Shown here: piece after piece, positions 29,790 through 38,010 of the stretch
How the letters are laid out: each line of letters opens with the position of its first letter
Position numbering within the stretch: the first letter of the stretch is position 1
IMG/VR virus record: IMGVR_UViG_3300025326_000093
Span: 1-41,084 of that record
DNA: 41,084 nt
Reading direction: 5' to 3' (one strand)
From: a virus
Program-made: the position numbers and the translations under genes
The notes under the pieces: model-generated
Seen by the model: the letters and a program-made list of their open reading frames with translations, nothing else
What the model was told of the DNA's origin: nothing
Database searches by the model: none

Positions 29790-31535
29790 ATGGCACGACT
29801 AGAACCGCTAGGATTTCTAGGCGCTGACACCGGAGATCTGCGCCAGGCGCTCGCGGCTCAAGGAAGCGATTCGAGCTTCCTTGACGCGGCACCGGCTCAG
29901 CGCCAGCAGCCCGCACCAGTTCCAACTGCGCCAGCCGTCAACCCGCTCGACCAAGCGCTCGAGCTGAGCGGCAGCACGTACCGGCTGCCCTCAGCCGCGC
30001 CCGTGGCAGCACCAGCGCCAGCCCCAGTCGCGCCACCGCCTATCAGCGCGCAGGCGTTCGATCCGAGCGCTGGGCTGAAGCAGCTCCGCGGCGAGCAGGT
30101 CGCTGGCGTGAACGAAAAGATGGATCTGGCCACGCAGAAGGGCGAGATTGGCGCCGAATCCGCGACTCGCCAGGCCGAGCAGCACGGCTTGCAGCGCGAC
30201 GAGCAGCGCGCCGGCATCGACTCCGCGAAGTCGAGGCAGGCCGCGAACGACGAGCGCCGTGCACGACTCGAGCGGCAGGCCGACGAGGCGCTCGAGGCGA
30301 TGAGCGACGCGATCAAGAACCCGCCCGACGCCACGAAGGGCAAGGCGCTCAGCATCGTCGGCTCGATCCTGTCGATGCTCCCGGGCGGCCAGACGATCGG
30401 CCAGGGTTTCCAGATGCTGCAGCAGAGCATGGCCGAGGACATGAACGCCTACGCGCTCAAGATCCAGAGCAACAAGGAAGCGGCTGGAACGTTCGCCAAG
30501 ATGGCCGGCGCCGAGGACGATGAGAACGAGTCGTTGTTGCGCCAGCAACAGCTGATCGGCAACATGACCGCGGCCACCTACGACTCGGCGCTGAAGCAGA
30601 TCGAGAGCGAGGCGAAGTCGGACGAGGAGCGGCGCGCGGCGCAGGAGGCTCGGCTCGGCGTGCGGCAAATCGCGGTGCAGGGCGCGGTCAGCGCAAGCGA
30701 GCAGCGGGCTGCGTTCGCTGCGAAGAAAGCGCGCACCAATGCTCAGTCCGCTGCTGACACGGAGATCATCAAAGCGATCGTAGGCGCACCGTCTCCCGAG
30801 GCGGGGAAAGCAATCGCGGCGCAGTACGGTCCGCATGGACTCGAGCTGCTCGGATTGGCGCAGAAGGGCGACGTCACGCAGGCGGGTCTCGAGGGCAAGC
30901 GGGCGGACACCGAGGCGACGCGCGCCAAGCTTGCGGCAGGGCCCGCGCCGAAATCGCTCACCGATGGTGAGCGCAAGACACTGCGGCTGTTCGCGGGCGT
31001 GGCGCCGTCTGTCTCGAGAATTCGCGAGATGGCCGGCGGCCGAGGCGCGCCGCATCCGTACGCGGACAACGCGCCTGACATCCTTCGTTCGGCCGAGGCG
31101 CTGGAGGACGAGGCGGCGCTGAAGAACGTGGCGCTGGCACTCCTGCGCGACGAGTCGGGGGCGGCGCTACCGCCTGCCGAGCAGGCCGAGAAGCGCGCAT
31201 CGTGGGGCGTCGACTCCGGAGATCCTGACGTGCGCAAGCGCGGGCTGCAGCTGATGTTGGCGGAGTTCGACGCCCGCAACGGCATGCTGACAGGCGAGGG
31301 CGCTGCCCCTGCCCCTGCCCCACTCGCGCCGCCGTCCGCGCGAGACCCACGGTTCACCCCTGGCCGCGTGACTCCGCAGGCTTCACAGCGCGGCGTCACA
31401 CCAGCGGCGCCACGGCCCGCGCCCCTGGGTGCTCAGCAGCAGCTCGTCAATGCGCCGTACGCGCTCCCCGACGTGCAGGTGAACGTCACCCCCGAAGAAC
31501 TCGCAGGCATTCCCAGCGAGTGGTTGCGCAGATAG
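29790..31535 (+). CDS. internal virion protein, 581 aa
   Basis: A 581-residue protein. The N-terminus is Pro/Ala-rich and disordered (LDQALELSGSTYRLPSAAP), then come coiled-coil helices (ARLERQADEALEAMSDAIKN and later ARLGVRQIAVQGAVSASEQR). A C-terminal phrase LLRDESGAALPPAEQAEKRA followed by VDSGDPDVRKRG resembles the R-x-ESGAAI...E motif of phage internal virion proteins. Ejected core proteins of podoviruses look like this. It lies between HNH copy 4 and the largest virion protein. Likely an ejection-core component; no enzyme motif is seen. Confidence 0.65.
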   Translation: MARLEPLGFLGADTGDLRQALAAQGSDSSFLDAAPAQRQQPAPVPTAPAVNPLDQALELSGSTYRLPSAAPVAAPAPAPVAPPPISAQAFDPSAGLKQLRGEQVAGVNEKMDLATQKGEIGAESATRQAEQHGLQRDEQRAGIDSAKSRQAANDERRARLERQADEALEAMSDAIKNPPDATKGKALSIVGSILSMLPGGQTIGQGFQMLQQSMAEDMNAYALKIQSNKEAAGTFAKMAGAEDDENESLLRQQQLIGNMTAATYDSALKQIESEAKSDEERRAAQEARLGVRQIAVQGAVSASEQRAAFAAKKARTNAQSAADTEIIKAIVGAPSPEAGKAIAAQYGPHGLELLGLAQKGDVTQAGLEGKRADTEATRAKLAAGPAPKSLTDGERKTLRLFAGVAPSVSRIREMAGGRGAPHPYADNAPDILRSAEALEDEAALKNVALALLRDESGAALPPAEQAEKRASWGVDSGDPDVRKRGLQLMLAEFDARNGMLTGEGAAPAPAPLAPPSARDPRFTPGRVTPQASQRGVTPAAPRPAPLGAQQQLVNAPYALPDVQVNVTPEELAGIPSEWLRR

Positions 31536-34500
31536 ATGGCCCAGCGCGTTCAAATCGTTGCTCCAGACGGCACCCTTGGTCACGCAGACGAGGCTGATGT
31601 GCCGTCAATGCTGGCGGACGGCTATCAGCTCGCCACGCCCGACGCGACCCCGGAGGCTGCGCCGGCATTGGAACTCGCGCCTGGGCCGACGTTGCCTGCG
31701 GTCGAGATCGTGCAGCCGGAGACAACGGAGCCCGAGCGCGTCAACGTGTTCGCTCCCGACGGGACGCTCGGCAACGTGGCCGCGGCGGACCTCCCGAGCA
31801 TGCTGCAGGAGGGCTACCGCGCCGCCGACGAGACCGGCATTCAGAGGGCCGCCGAGCTCGAGTACAACGAGTCCGCGCTGGGCATCGCGCAGACCGCGGC
31901 CGAGCAGGCCGCGCAAGGAGCCACGCTCGGCGGCTACGGGCTGGCAGCTGGCGCGATCGACGACGGCTACGGCCAGCGTGTCGAGCAGCGGGCCGAGGAC
32001 AACCCGATCACCGCGACCGCGGCGCAGGTGGCCGGAGCGGTCGCGCCCGTGCTGCTGTCGGGCGGCACAGGCGCAGTCGGCGCGATGGCCAGGGTCACGC
32101 CAGCGGCCCTGGCGGAGCAGATCGGCGCTCGAGCTGGGGTAGGCGCGGCGAAGTATTTCGGGGGCAGCGCAGCCGTCCGGCTGGGCGTTGCAGGCGCAGT
32201 TGAGGGCGGGCTCGGCAGCGCGGCCTTCGACGCTGCCAGCGGCGCCGACCCGGTGAGCGTGCTGAAGTCGCTCGGCACAGGCGCAGCCATCGGCGGCGCA
32301 CTCGGCGCGGGGTTCGGCGTGGCGGAGGGCGCGGTCGGCGCGGTGCGCGGCAAGCTGCGCGAACAGCTCGACGCGTTCGCGGGACGTCGCCAGGCGATGC
32401 GCGTGCAGGCCGAGATCGCGGACCTGCACACCGTTGACGCGCTTACCGCGCCCCTGCCCGAGGAGACGGCGGAGCATCTGATCGTTGGCCAGGGCGACAG
32501 GCTTCTTGCTGACCTGCCAGTCGATCAGATCGACGCGGAGGTCTCGTCGGTGCTCGCAGAGATCAACGACGGCGCGGGCAAGGTCACTGAGCAGACGGTG
32601 CGCGACATCAACGCCGCGTTGCCCAAGGTGACCGGCGCAAACGTCGCGGACCACATCACGGCTCTGCGCACGAACGCATCGAAGACTGCGAAAGAGCGGC
32701 TCGCGGGCGGCGCGGCGGACCCGTTGGAGGCCATGCGCGCGGCGCGCGGCGACCTCGACAACGAGCTCGACGACATCGCCCGCGAGGTCGAGAAGCGCCG
32801 CAACCGGATCTACGACGTGCGCGACAGGATCGACACTGACGATGCGCTCGACGCGAAGCTGCGCGGCGTGGTGGAGCGGACCAAGAACAGCATCACAGCG
32901 TCGCCAGCGTCGATCACGAGTGAGATTCAGCGGCTGCAGGATGCCGTGGCTGGCACACGCGCGGCCTACGGTGACGCGGCACTGGCGATGGACGGCGGCA
33001 CTGCGGCGCTGCGCAAGGTGGAGCTCACGATCGCAGACCTGTCGCCGCGCATCGGCGACGCGATCGCAGACGGCGATCTGGCGCGGGCTTACGCGTTGCT
33101 CGACCGGATGAAGCGCGTGACGCAGCGCGTGGCGAAGCGGACGCAGAGCCGCGAGGTGAAGCAGATCCTTCGCGAGAAGTCCGAAGACTTCAAGAACTAC
33201 CTGATGGACGAGGCGCAGTGGGGCGACGTCGCCGTTCTTCAGCGCGAGTTCAACGGGCCTTGGAGCGAGTACTTTCTCAAGAGCGGTGACAGCGACCTGT
33301 CGAGCCTCACGAAGGCTCGCTCTGGTGACCGCGCGATCGACCCATTCGACACGTCCGAGCGGGTGAGCGGCGGGGGTATGCGCTCGTTCCTCGACGGCAT
33401 CGGCGCGCAGAAGACTGAGACGGCCGAGCGGGCGTGGCGCGCGGAACTCGCTGCGGACGTGCACGACCTCGTCAACCGTTCGTCGCTGGTCGGGTCGGAG
33501 GCGGATCAGGCGCTCGCGCGTCAGGCTGCAGAGGACGCGGTCGCCATCGACGCGCTGTCGACGCGGTTCGCCGAGATCAACGCGATGAAGCCAGAGGGTG
33601 TGAAGCTCGCCAAGCTGGAGGCCGACCAGCTCAAGATCGCCGAGCAGGAAAGCAAGGAGCTCGCCCGCTCGTCTCTTGCCGCGGAGAAAGAGGCGGCAAA
33701 GGAAGCCAAGGACGCGACCCGGCTGGCCACACGCGACGCGAAGGAGATCGAGCGCCAAGCTGCGCGCGAGGCGAAGGAGTCGGCTCGCGAGGCCCGCGAG
33801 ATTGAGCGCTCGACAGCCCAAGAGCTGCGCGAGCGTGCGGCGGTTGAGGCACGCGCCAAGAGCGACCGCGAAGACGCTGTCTCGACGATCGGTGCGGCAT
33901 TCGGCGCTGCGATCGGGGGCGCGCCCGGCGCGGCAGTGGGCTTCGCGCTGGGCAAGCTGCCCAAAATCGTACGCGCTGGGAAGCTGCTGCTCTCCCAGAC
34001 CGACGAGCAGGCCGTGGCACGTGCCGGCAAGGCTGCGGACACGTTCATGCGCACGATCTCGCGCGGGCTCACGGCAGGCGGCAGAGCAGCGCCGGCAGCA
34101 GCCGCAGCGTTCTCAGCCAGCAAGATGGCCGAGGCGATGGCGCAAGTGAACGACTTGCTTGACCCGTCGAGCCCGGCGTCGATCGACCTGCAGCGTAAGG
34201 CGAACCGGCTCGACGTCGTGCGGCCTGGACTCGGCGCGGCCTATGCTGGCTCGGAGATGGCGCGGGCGGAGTTCATTGCGTCGAAGATTCCGGCGCAGCC
34301 GCCGCAGGCGGGACCGTTCGCACGTGCGCCGCGAATGGATCCGGTCTCAGAACGCAAGCTCCAAAGATTTGTCGCAGCCGCTTACTTCCCAGAAAAGGCG
34401 CTCGATCGCGTCGCCAACGGGACGAGCTCGCACGAGGATCGGGAGGTTTTGCGAATCCTCTATCCGCAGCAATGGGCGCGGTTCGTGGACGGCGTCGAGC

Positions 34501-34754
34501 AGCAGCTTTCCACGCGCAAGAAACCGCCGACGTACGACGAGCGGCTTCGGATCTCCTATCAGCTCGGGATCGTCACGAGCCCTAGCACGGATCCGGCCAA
34601 CCTGCCGGCGCTGCAGGCCGTTGCAGACTCGAATGTCGAGGACGCGAAAGACGCCATCGAAGGCAAGCCGCAGGCGGCCTCTAAATACAGAGCCAAAGGC
34701 GATCCAAACAAAGTCTACGGAGCGAGAACTGACGCGATCATTGATCAAAGGTAA
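31536..34754 (+). CDS. large internal virion protein, 1072 aa
   Basis: The longest gene of the window, 1072 residues. It begins with two tandem repeats: VQIVAPDGTLGHADEADVPS with MLADGYQLA, and VNVFAPDGTLGNVAAADLPS with MLQEGYRAA (about residues 5-35 and 67-97). A Gly/Ala-rich hydrophobic region follows (about 110-270), then long helices. A charged coiled coil (EIERQAAREAKESAREAREI) comes next, then a glycine-zipper-like segment (AAFGAAIGGAPGAAVGFALG) that could enter membranes. The C-terminal FVAAAYFPEKALDRVANGTS followed by YPQQWARFVDGV looks like a conserved core-protein tail. A role in DNA ejection through the envelope is likely. No peptidase or transglycosylase motif is apparent. Confidence 0.68.
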   Translation: MAQRVQIVAPDGTLGHADEADVPSMLADGYQLATPDATPEAAPALELAPGPTLPAVEIVQPETTEPERVNVFAPDGTLGNVAAADLPSMLQEGYRAADETGIQRAAELEYNESALGIAQTAAEQAAQGATLGGYGLAAGAIDDGYGQRVEQRAEDNPITATAAQVAGAVAPVLLSGGTGAVGAMARVTPAALAEQIGARAGVGAAKYFGGSAAVRLGVAGAVEGGLGSAAFDAASGADPVSVLKSLGTGAAIGGALGAGFGVAEGAVGAVRGKLREQLDAFAGRRQAMRVQAEIADLHTVDALTAPLPEETAEHLIVGQGDRLLADLPVDQIDAEVSSVLAEINDGAGKVTEQTVRDINAALPKVTGANVADHITALRTNASKTAKERLAGGAADPLEAMRAARGDLDNELDDIAREVEKRRNRIYDVRDRIDTDDALDAKLRGVVERTKNSITASPASITSEIQRLQDAVAGTRAAYGDAALAMDGGTAALRKVELTIADLSPRIGDAIADGDLARAYALLDRMKRVTQRVAKRTQSREVKQILREKSEDFKNYLMDEAQWGDVAVLQREFNGPWSEYFLKSGDSDLSSLTKARSGDRAIDPFDTSERVSGGGMRSFLDGIGAQKTETAERAWRAELAADVHDLVNRSSLVGSEADQALARQAAEDAVAIDALSTRFAEINAMKPEGVKLAKLEADQLKIAEQESKELARSSLAAEKEAAKEAKDATRLATRDAKEIERQAAREAKESAREAREIERSTAQELRERAAVEARAKSDREDAVSTIGAAFGAAIGGAPGAAVGFALGKLPKIVRAGKLLLSQTDEQAVARAGKAADTFMRTISRGLTAGGRAAPAAAAAFSASKMAEAMAQVNDLLDPSSPASIDLQRKANRLDVVRPGLGAAYAGSEMARAEFIASKIPAQPPQAGPFARAPRMDPVSERKLQRFVAAAYFPEKALDRVANGTSSHEDREVLRILYPQQWARFVDGVEQQLSTRKKPPTYDERLRISYQLGIVTSPSTDPANLPALQAVADSNVEDAKDAIEGKPQAASKYRAKGDPNKVYGARTDAIIDQR

Positions 34755-34765
34755 GGGAGTTCGAT

Positions 34766-35182
34766 ATGAGCACTGCGGTGGAAAAGAGTTGCCTGGTCGG
34801 CGGAGTCGTGATCGGGCCGATTGCAGACACGACTGGTCTGACTGGCCTGCTTTATCGCGCTAACGCGAGTGTCAGCAATGGCTCGTTCGCGATCAATGCG
34901 GCGATCAGAGGCAAGTGGCTAAACATGTACGCGAAGGGTACGAACTTCCAATTCGCGTTCAGAGCGGAAGGCGGAAACGTCGCCGGCACTGCGGCTACGC
35001 TCGTCTACGACCAAGCCGTGACGCCGGGCACTGGCTCGCTTGCAGCTGGCGGGACTGTGCCAGCGGGCATCGTCACGCCGGTTCTCATTCCGTGCAATGC
35101 TACCCACCTGAGTCTCATATCCGAGACCGCGACCGGCGTCGTTGAGTGCTATATTTCTGAGTATCTGGCTGGCGGGAAGTAG
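34766..35182 (+). CDS. hypothetical virion-type beta protein, 138 aa
   Basis: A 138-residue protein, strongly beta in character and rich in Gly, Ala, Thr and Val (SFAINAAIRGKWLNMYAKGT, then FAFRAEGGNVAGTAATLVYD, then VPAGIVTPVLIPCNATHLSL). It has a ribosome binding site (AAGGGAG) before the ATG. It lies between the large internal virion gene and terL. A small capsid-surface or tail protein would fit. No family is claimed. Confidence 0.55.
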   Translation: MSTAVEKSCLVGGVVIGPIADTTGLTGLLYRANASVSNGSFAINAAIRGKWLNMYAKGTNFQFAFRAEGGNVAGTAATLVYDQAVTPGTGSLAAGGTVPAGIVTPVLIPCNATHLSLISETATGVVECYISEYLAGGK

Positions 35183-35200
35183 CATCCAGCAGCGGTAAGC

Positions 35201-36688
35201 GTGGACGTAAACATCGCGATCGCCGATCAGGCCACGAAGCGTCAGGCCGCGCGCACTGAGGTCAGACGGCGCGCGCGCGTCGAGATGTCACGTCAGGCGC
35301 GCGAGAACTCGGCGCAATACAATGCCGCAGTCAAAGCCGTTCTGATCGCGACGCTGCACGACCGACAGCGCGGCGTCGTCGCCGACATCGACGCCGGTGA
35401 GCGCTTCATTTCGCTGTGCTGCTCGCGGCGCGGCGGTAAGACGTACCTGCTGGGCACGTTGATCGTGATTCTGATGCACGATCTCCCGTTCGGGCAGGAG
35501 ATCGTGTTCGTTGCGCCGACGATGAAGCGGGGGAAGGAGCTGATCTTCAGCGAAGTGGCGCGCGTGATCGATGAGTTCTGCCTGCCGTGGCACATCGTGG
35601 AGACGATGGGCACCATTCGCACGACTACCGGCGCCTATTTCAGAGTTGTCGGACTCGACAAGAAAAAGCAGATTGGCCGCGTGGCCCGCGGCGGCAACAC
35701 GCGCGCCTTTTTCAGCGACGAGACCCAGGAATACGCTCATCTACTGCAGGACTTCATCAAGGCCGCGTCGCCAGCGCTGGCGCAGTCCAAGGGAATCTTC
35801 ATCGCCGCTGGCACACCCGGCGTTGCGCAGAGCGGATTCTGGTATGACGTCTGCAAAGGCGCGGCTGGGTTCCGCTCGTACAACTGGAGCCTGCGCGACA
35901 ACCCGCACCTTGGCAGACCAGCAGAGGAGATTCTGCGCGAAGAGCGCGAGCGCATGGGGTGGGACGAGAATCATCCGGACTACCGGCGCGAGTGGCTCGG
36001 GTTATGGTGCAGGGACAGCAATCGGCTAGTGGTAGAGTTCAACCACGTCAAGAATCTCGTTGCCGAGCCGCCTGGCTACGATATCAAGAAGTGGCGCCAC
36101 TTCGTGGGAGTGGACTACGGGTTCAACGATCCATGCGCGTGGGTAGTGCTCGCTGCGCATCCCAACTCACGCGAAGTGTTCGTGGTTCACGCCGAGAAAC
36201 ACGCTGGGTTCACCAGCGAGCAGATTGCTGACAAGACATACGAGCTCAAGGTCAGGTTCAGTCCCGTGGCGATAGTCGGTGACAGCGCCAGCGGCGGGAA
36301 AACATTCATCAGCGACTTCAATGTTCGGTACGGATCCAAGGCCGGGGTCCGCATGCGCCACGCGCGCAAGGCGGACAAGGCAGGCCGCATCTCGTTCCTA
36401 AATACTGAGCTTCGCTGCAGCAGACTACGACTAGTTGAGTCAGCGTCAGGTCCGTTGATCGAAGAAATCGAGGTGCTACAGTGGGCAGATGACGAGCGGA
36501 CCAAGATACTAGAGGGCTTGTCGTTTCCAGATCACGCGTTCGACGCCGCGCTTTACGCCTTGGGAGAGTTCAGGGCGTACAATCACAAGGCGGCGAAGCC
36601 GGAGCCGACCGCGGCCGAGATGGAGCTGGAATCGATCGAGCGCAGGAACGCAGCTGCAAGGGCCGCAGAGTCGTGGGGTACTGGCTGA
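35201..36688 (+). CDS. terL: terminase large subunit
   Basis: A 495-residue DNA-packaging motor with GTG start. The ATPase has Walker A CSRRGGKT (74-81) and Walker B AFFSDETQEY (169-178, Asp173/Glu174). The nuclease domain of RNase H-like fold shows VGVDYGF (Asp305), AIVGDSASGG (Asp361) and PDHAFDAALYAL (Asp444/Asp448), all the acidic metal ligands. It pumps DNA through the portal and cuts the concatemer. The gene lies about 21 kb from terS. An N-terminal helical extension precedes the ATPase. No clear ribosome binding site is seen before the GTG. A nearby broken HNH gene follows. Confidence 0.93.
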   Translation: MDVNIAIADQATKRQAARTEVRRRARVEMSRQARENSAQYNAAVKAVLIATLHDRQRGVVADIDAGERFISLCCSRRGGKTYLLGTLIVILMHDLPFGQEIVFVAPTMKRGKELIFSEVARVIDEFCLPWHIVETMGTIRTTTGAYFRVVGLDKKKQIGRVARGGNTRAFFSDETQEYAHLLQDFIKAASPALAQSKGIFIAAGTPGVAQSGFWYDVCKGAAGFRSYNWSLRDNPHLGRPAEEILREERERMGWDENHPDYRREWLGLWCRDSNRLVVEFNHVKNLVAEPPGYDIKKWRHFVGVDYGFNDPCAWVVLAAHPNSREVFVVHAEKHAGFTSEQIADKTYELKVRFSPVAIVGDSASGGKTFISDFNVRYGSKAGVRMRHARKADKAGRISFLNTELRCSRLRLVESASGPLIEEIEVLQWADDERTKILEGLSFPDHAFDAALYALGEFRAYNHKAAKPEPTAAEMELESIERRNAAARAAESWGTG

Positions 36689-36704
36689 GCAAGGAGTAGG
36701 CGCG

Positions 36705-37102
36705 ATGGCGAGTTTTACGATTACGCGCAAGGACGGGTCAGTTCACACCGTCCTCGTAGACGACGAGGACTACGACCGCGTCATGGCCAGCTGCACCGAT
36801 TTCTGTTCGATGCTGGTGATCTCGAGATCGACCACGTGAACCGTAACGGGCTGGACAACAGGCGCGCGAATCTGCGCCTCGCGACGCGTTCGGAGAACCT
36901 GCGCAACCGCGCCGTACATTGCAACAACACGAGCGGATACCGGGGCGTTCGCTGGAAGCCAGCGCGTCGCAAGTGGGTGGCGAATATCACGCTCAACGGC
37001 CAGCAGCACCATCTCGGCTACCACGCCACCCCCGAGGCCGCTCATCAGGCCTATTGCGCCGCCGCGCGCGAACTGCACGGAGAGTTTGCCCGCACTGGCT
37101 GA
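36705..37102 (+). pseudogene. broken HNH-AP2 endonuclease, copy 5
   Basis: The ribosome binding site, start and N-terminal block are intact: MASFTITRKDGSVHTVLVDD, then YDRVMAS. The sequence then jumps from GGCCAG (36785-36790) straight to CTGCACCG, omitting about 90 bp that in the other copies encode the AAGPW to linker part, and the frame shifts. The original frame stops soon after, but the second frame restores the HNH and AP2 regions (LHRFLFDAGDLEIDHVNRNG, then GYRGVRWKPARRKW) to 37102. A GTG at 36836 could give an 88-residue AP2-only protein. The gene is decaying; whether the fragment binds DNA is unknown. Confidence 0.85.
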
Positions 37103-37108
37103 TCCCCG

Positions 37109-37142
37109 GCAAAGCGAGCGCCGGACCCGCCTGTGCGACGAT
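37109..37142 (+). promoter_or_regulatory. late promoter-like element, copy C
   Basis: GCAAAGCGAGCGCC at 37109-37122, 15 nt, then ACGAT (37138-37142) and, 7 nt later, the ATG at 37150. The same 14-mer and spacing as copies A and B. It lies directly after the decayed HNH gene and would transcribe the fibre and lysis block. Bases around the box (TGTGCGACGAT) also match copies A and B in part. Confidence 0.68.
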
Positions 37143-37149
37143 GCTGGGC

Positions 37150-38010
37150 ATGGTCGGTCGACGCCTCCGAGCTCAACGCGGATGCCCACGAGTGGGGGCG
37201 GTAGGCGGCGTAGCGTACGAGCTATTCCTGCTCGAGCAGTACCTAGCCCGCAACCTGTTCAGCTGGATGCGCGCAGACTACCGCACCGAGGCGGGCGGGA
37301 AGGTCACCGCCTTCCAAGACAAGGTCGCGCTCGAATCGGAGGGGGCGGTTGCGCCGAATGCGCGGAGCGTGGACCCGAACCATGCGTTTGCGCAGGCGAG
37401 CGGGCCGAATCAGTCGCCTGCGGCTGCCGCCAGCGCGCTATTCAATAATCAGGTCGTCATCACGAACCCCAGCGAGTCGCTCTTCTACAAGTCGACGATC
37501 GCCAGCTCGAACTGGAAGTACCACTCGCACTCGCATGCGATTTACACGGCGGCCAGGACGACAGCCGGCATCGCGTGTGTGATTCACTCGACCGCCAACG
37601 AGCTGCCCACGAACCACGGCATTTACTACCCGCTAAGACAGTCCGCGGGCATCAGCACCAACACCGCGACCGGCCGCATTTTGAACGGAACTGCCACTTA
37701 CCACGCGAATAACAATGGTGATGTTGGTAGCGCACCGCTGAACACGGCGCGAGTTTACGCGTGGAAATACACGCTCAATACGGACCTAGCCATCCTGTCT
37801 GCGATTCCGAAGACTGTCGCTGTAACAGGAACGGCGTCTTCATCGAATCCAACTGGTGGGCCTATGGCACTCTTGGGTGACTCAGCTTTCGGCGGGGTGG
37901 GACTTATAGGAGACTGGGCAGATACGCTGTTCTTCAATCGCGCCGTGACCGTGGCAGAGGACGCCTTGATCCTTCGCTACTTCTTTCTCCGCTACGGTTT
38001 CGTCGCGTGA
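37150..38010 (+). CDS. lectin-like tail fibre or spike protein
   Basis: A 286-residue protein. I chose the ATG at 37150, 7 nt after promoter copy C, over the ATG at 37141, which overlaps the -10-like box. After a short helix (ELFLLEQYLARNLFSWMRAD) the sequence has the K-V-T-x-F-x-D-K opening and V-D-P-N-H-A-F-A-like turns of concanavalin-type jelly-roll domains, with WKYHSHSHAIYTAARTTAGI and GDWADTLFFNRAVTVAEDAL near the end. It probably binds host glycans. Stop and next GTG overlap. The 22859 gene carries a similar domain, so two lectin-like proteins are encoded. Confidence 0.6.
   Translation: MVGRRLRAQRGCPRVGAVGGVAYELFLLEQYLARNLFSWMRADYRTEAGGKVTAFQDKVALESEGAVAPNARSVDPNHAFAQASGPNQSPAAAASALFNNQVVITNPSESLFYKSTIASSNWKYHSHSHAIYTAARTTAGIACVIHSTANELPTNHGIYYPLRQSAGISTNTATGRILNGTATYHANNNGDVGSAPLNTARVYAWKYTLNTDLAILSAIPKTVAVTGTASSSNPTGGPMALLGDSAFGGVGLIGDWADTLFFNRAVTVAEDALILRYFFLRYGFVA

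Noticed and set aside
31605-33821. 738-residue open frame on the minus strand
   Set aside because: It lies wholly inside the large internal virion gene on the other strand. It is Arg/Leu-rich with no domain and is the usual antisense shadow in a GC-rich genome.
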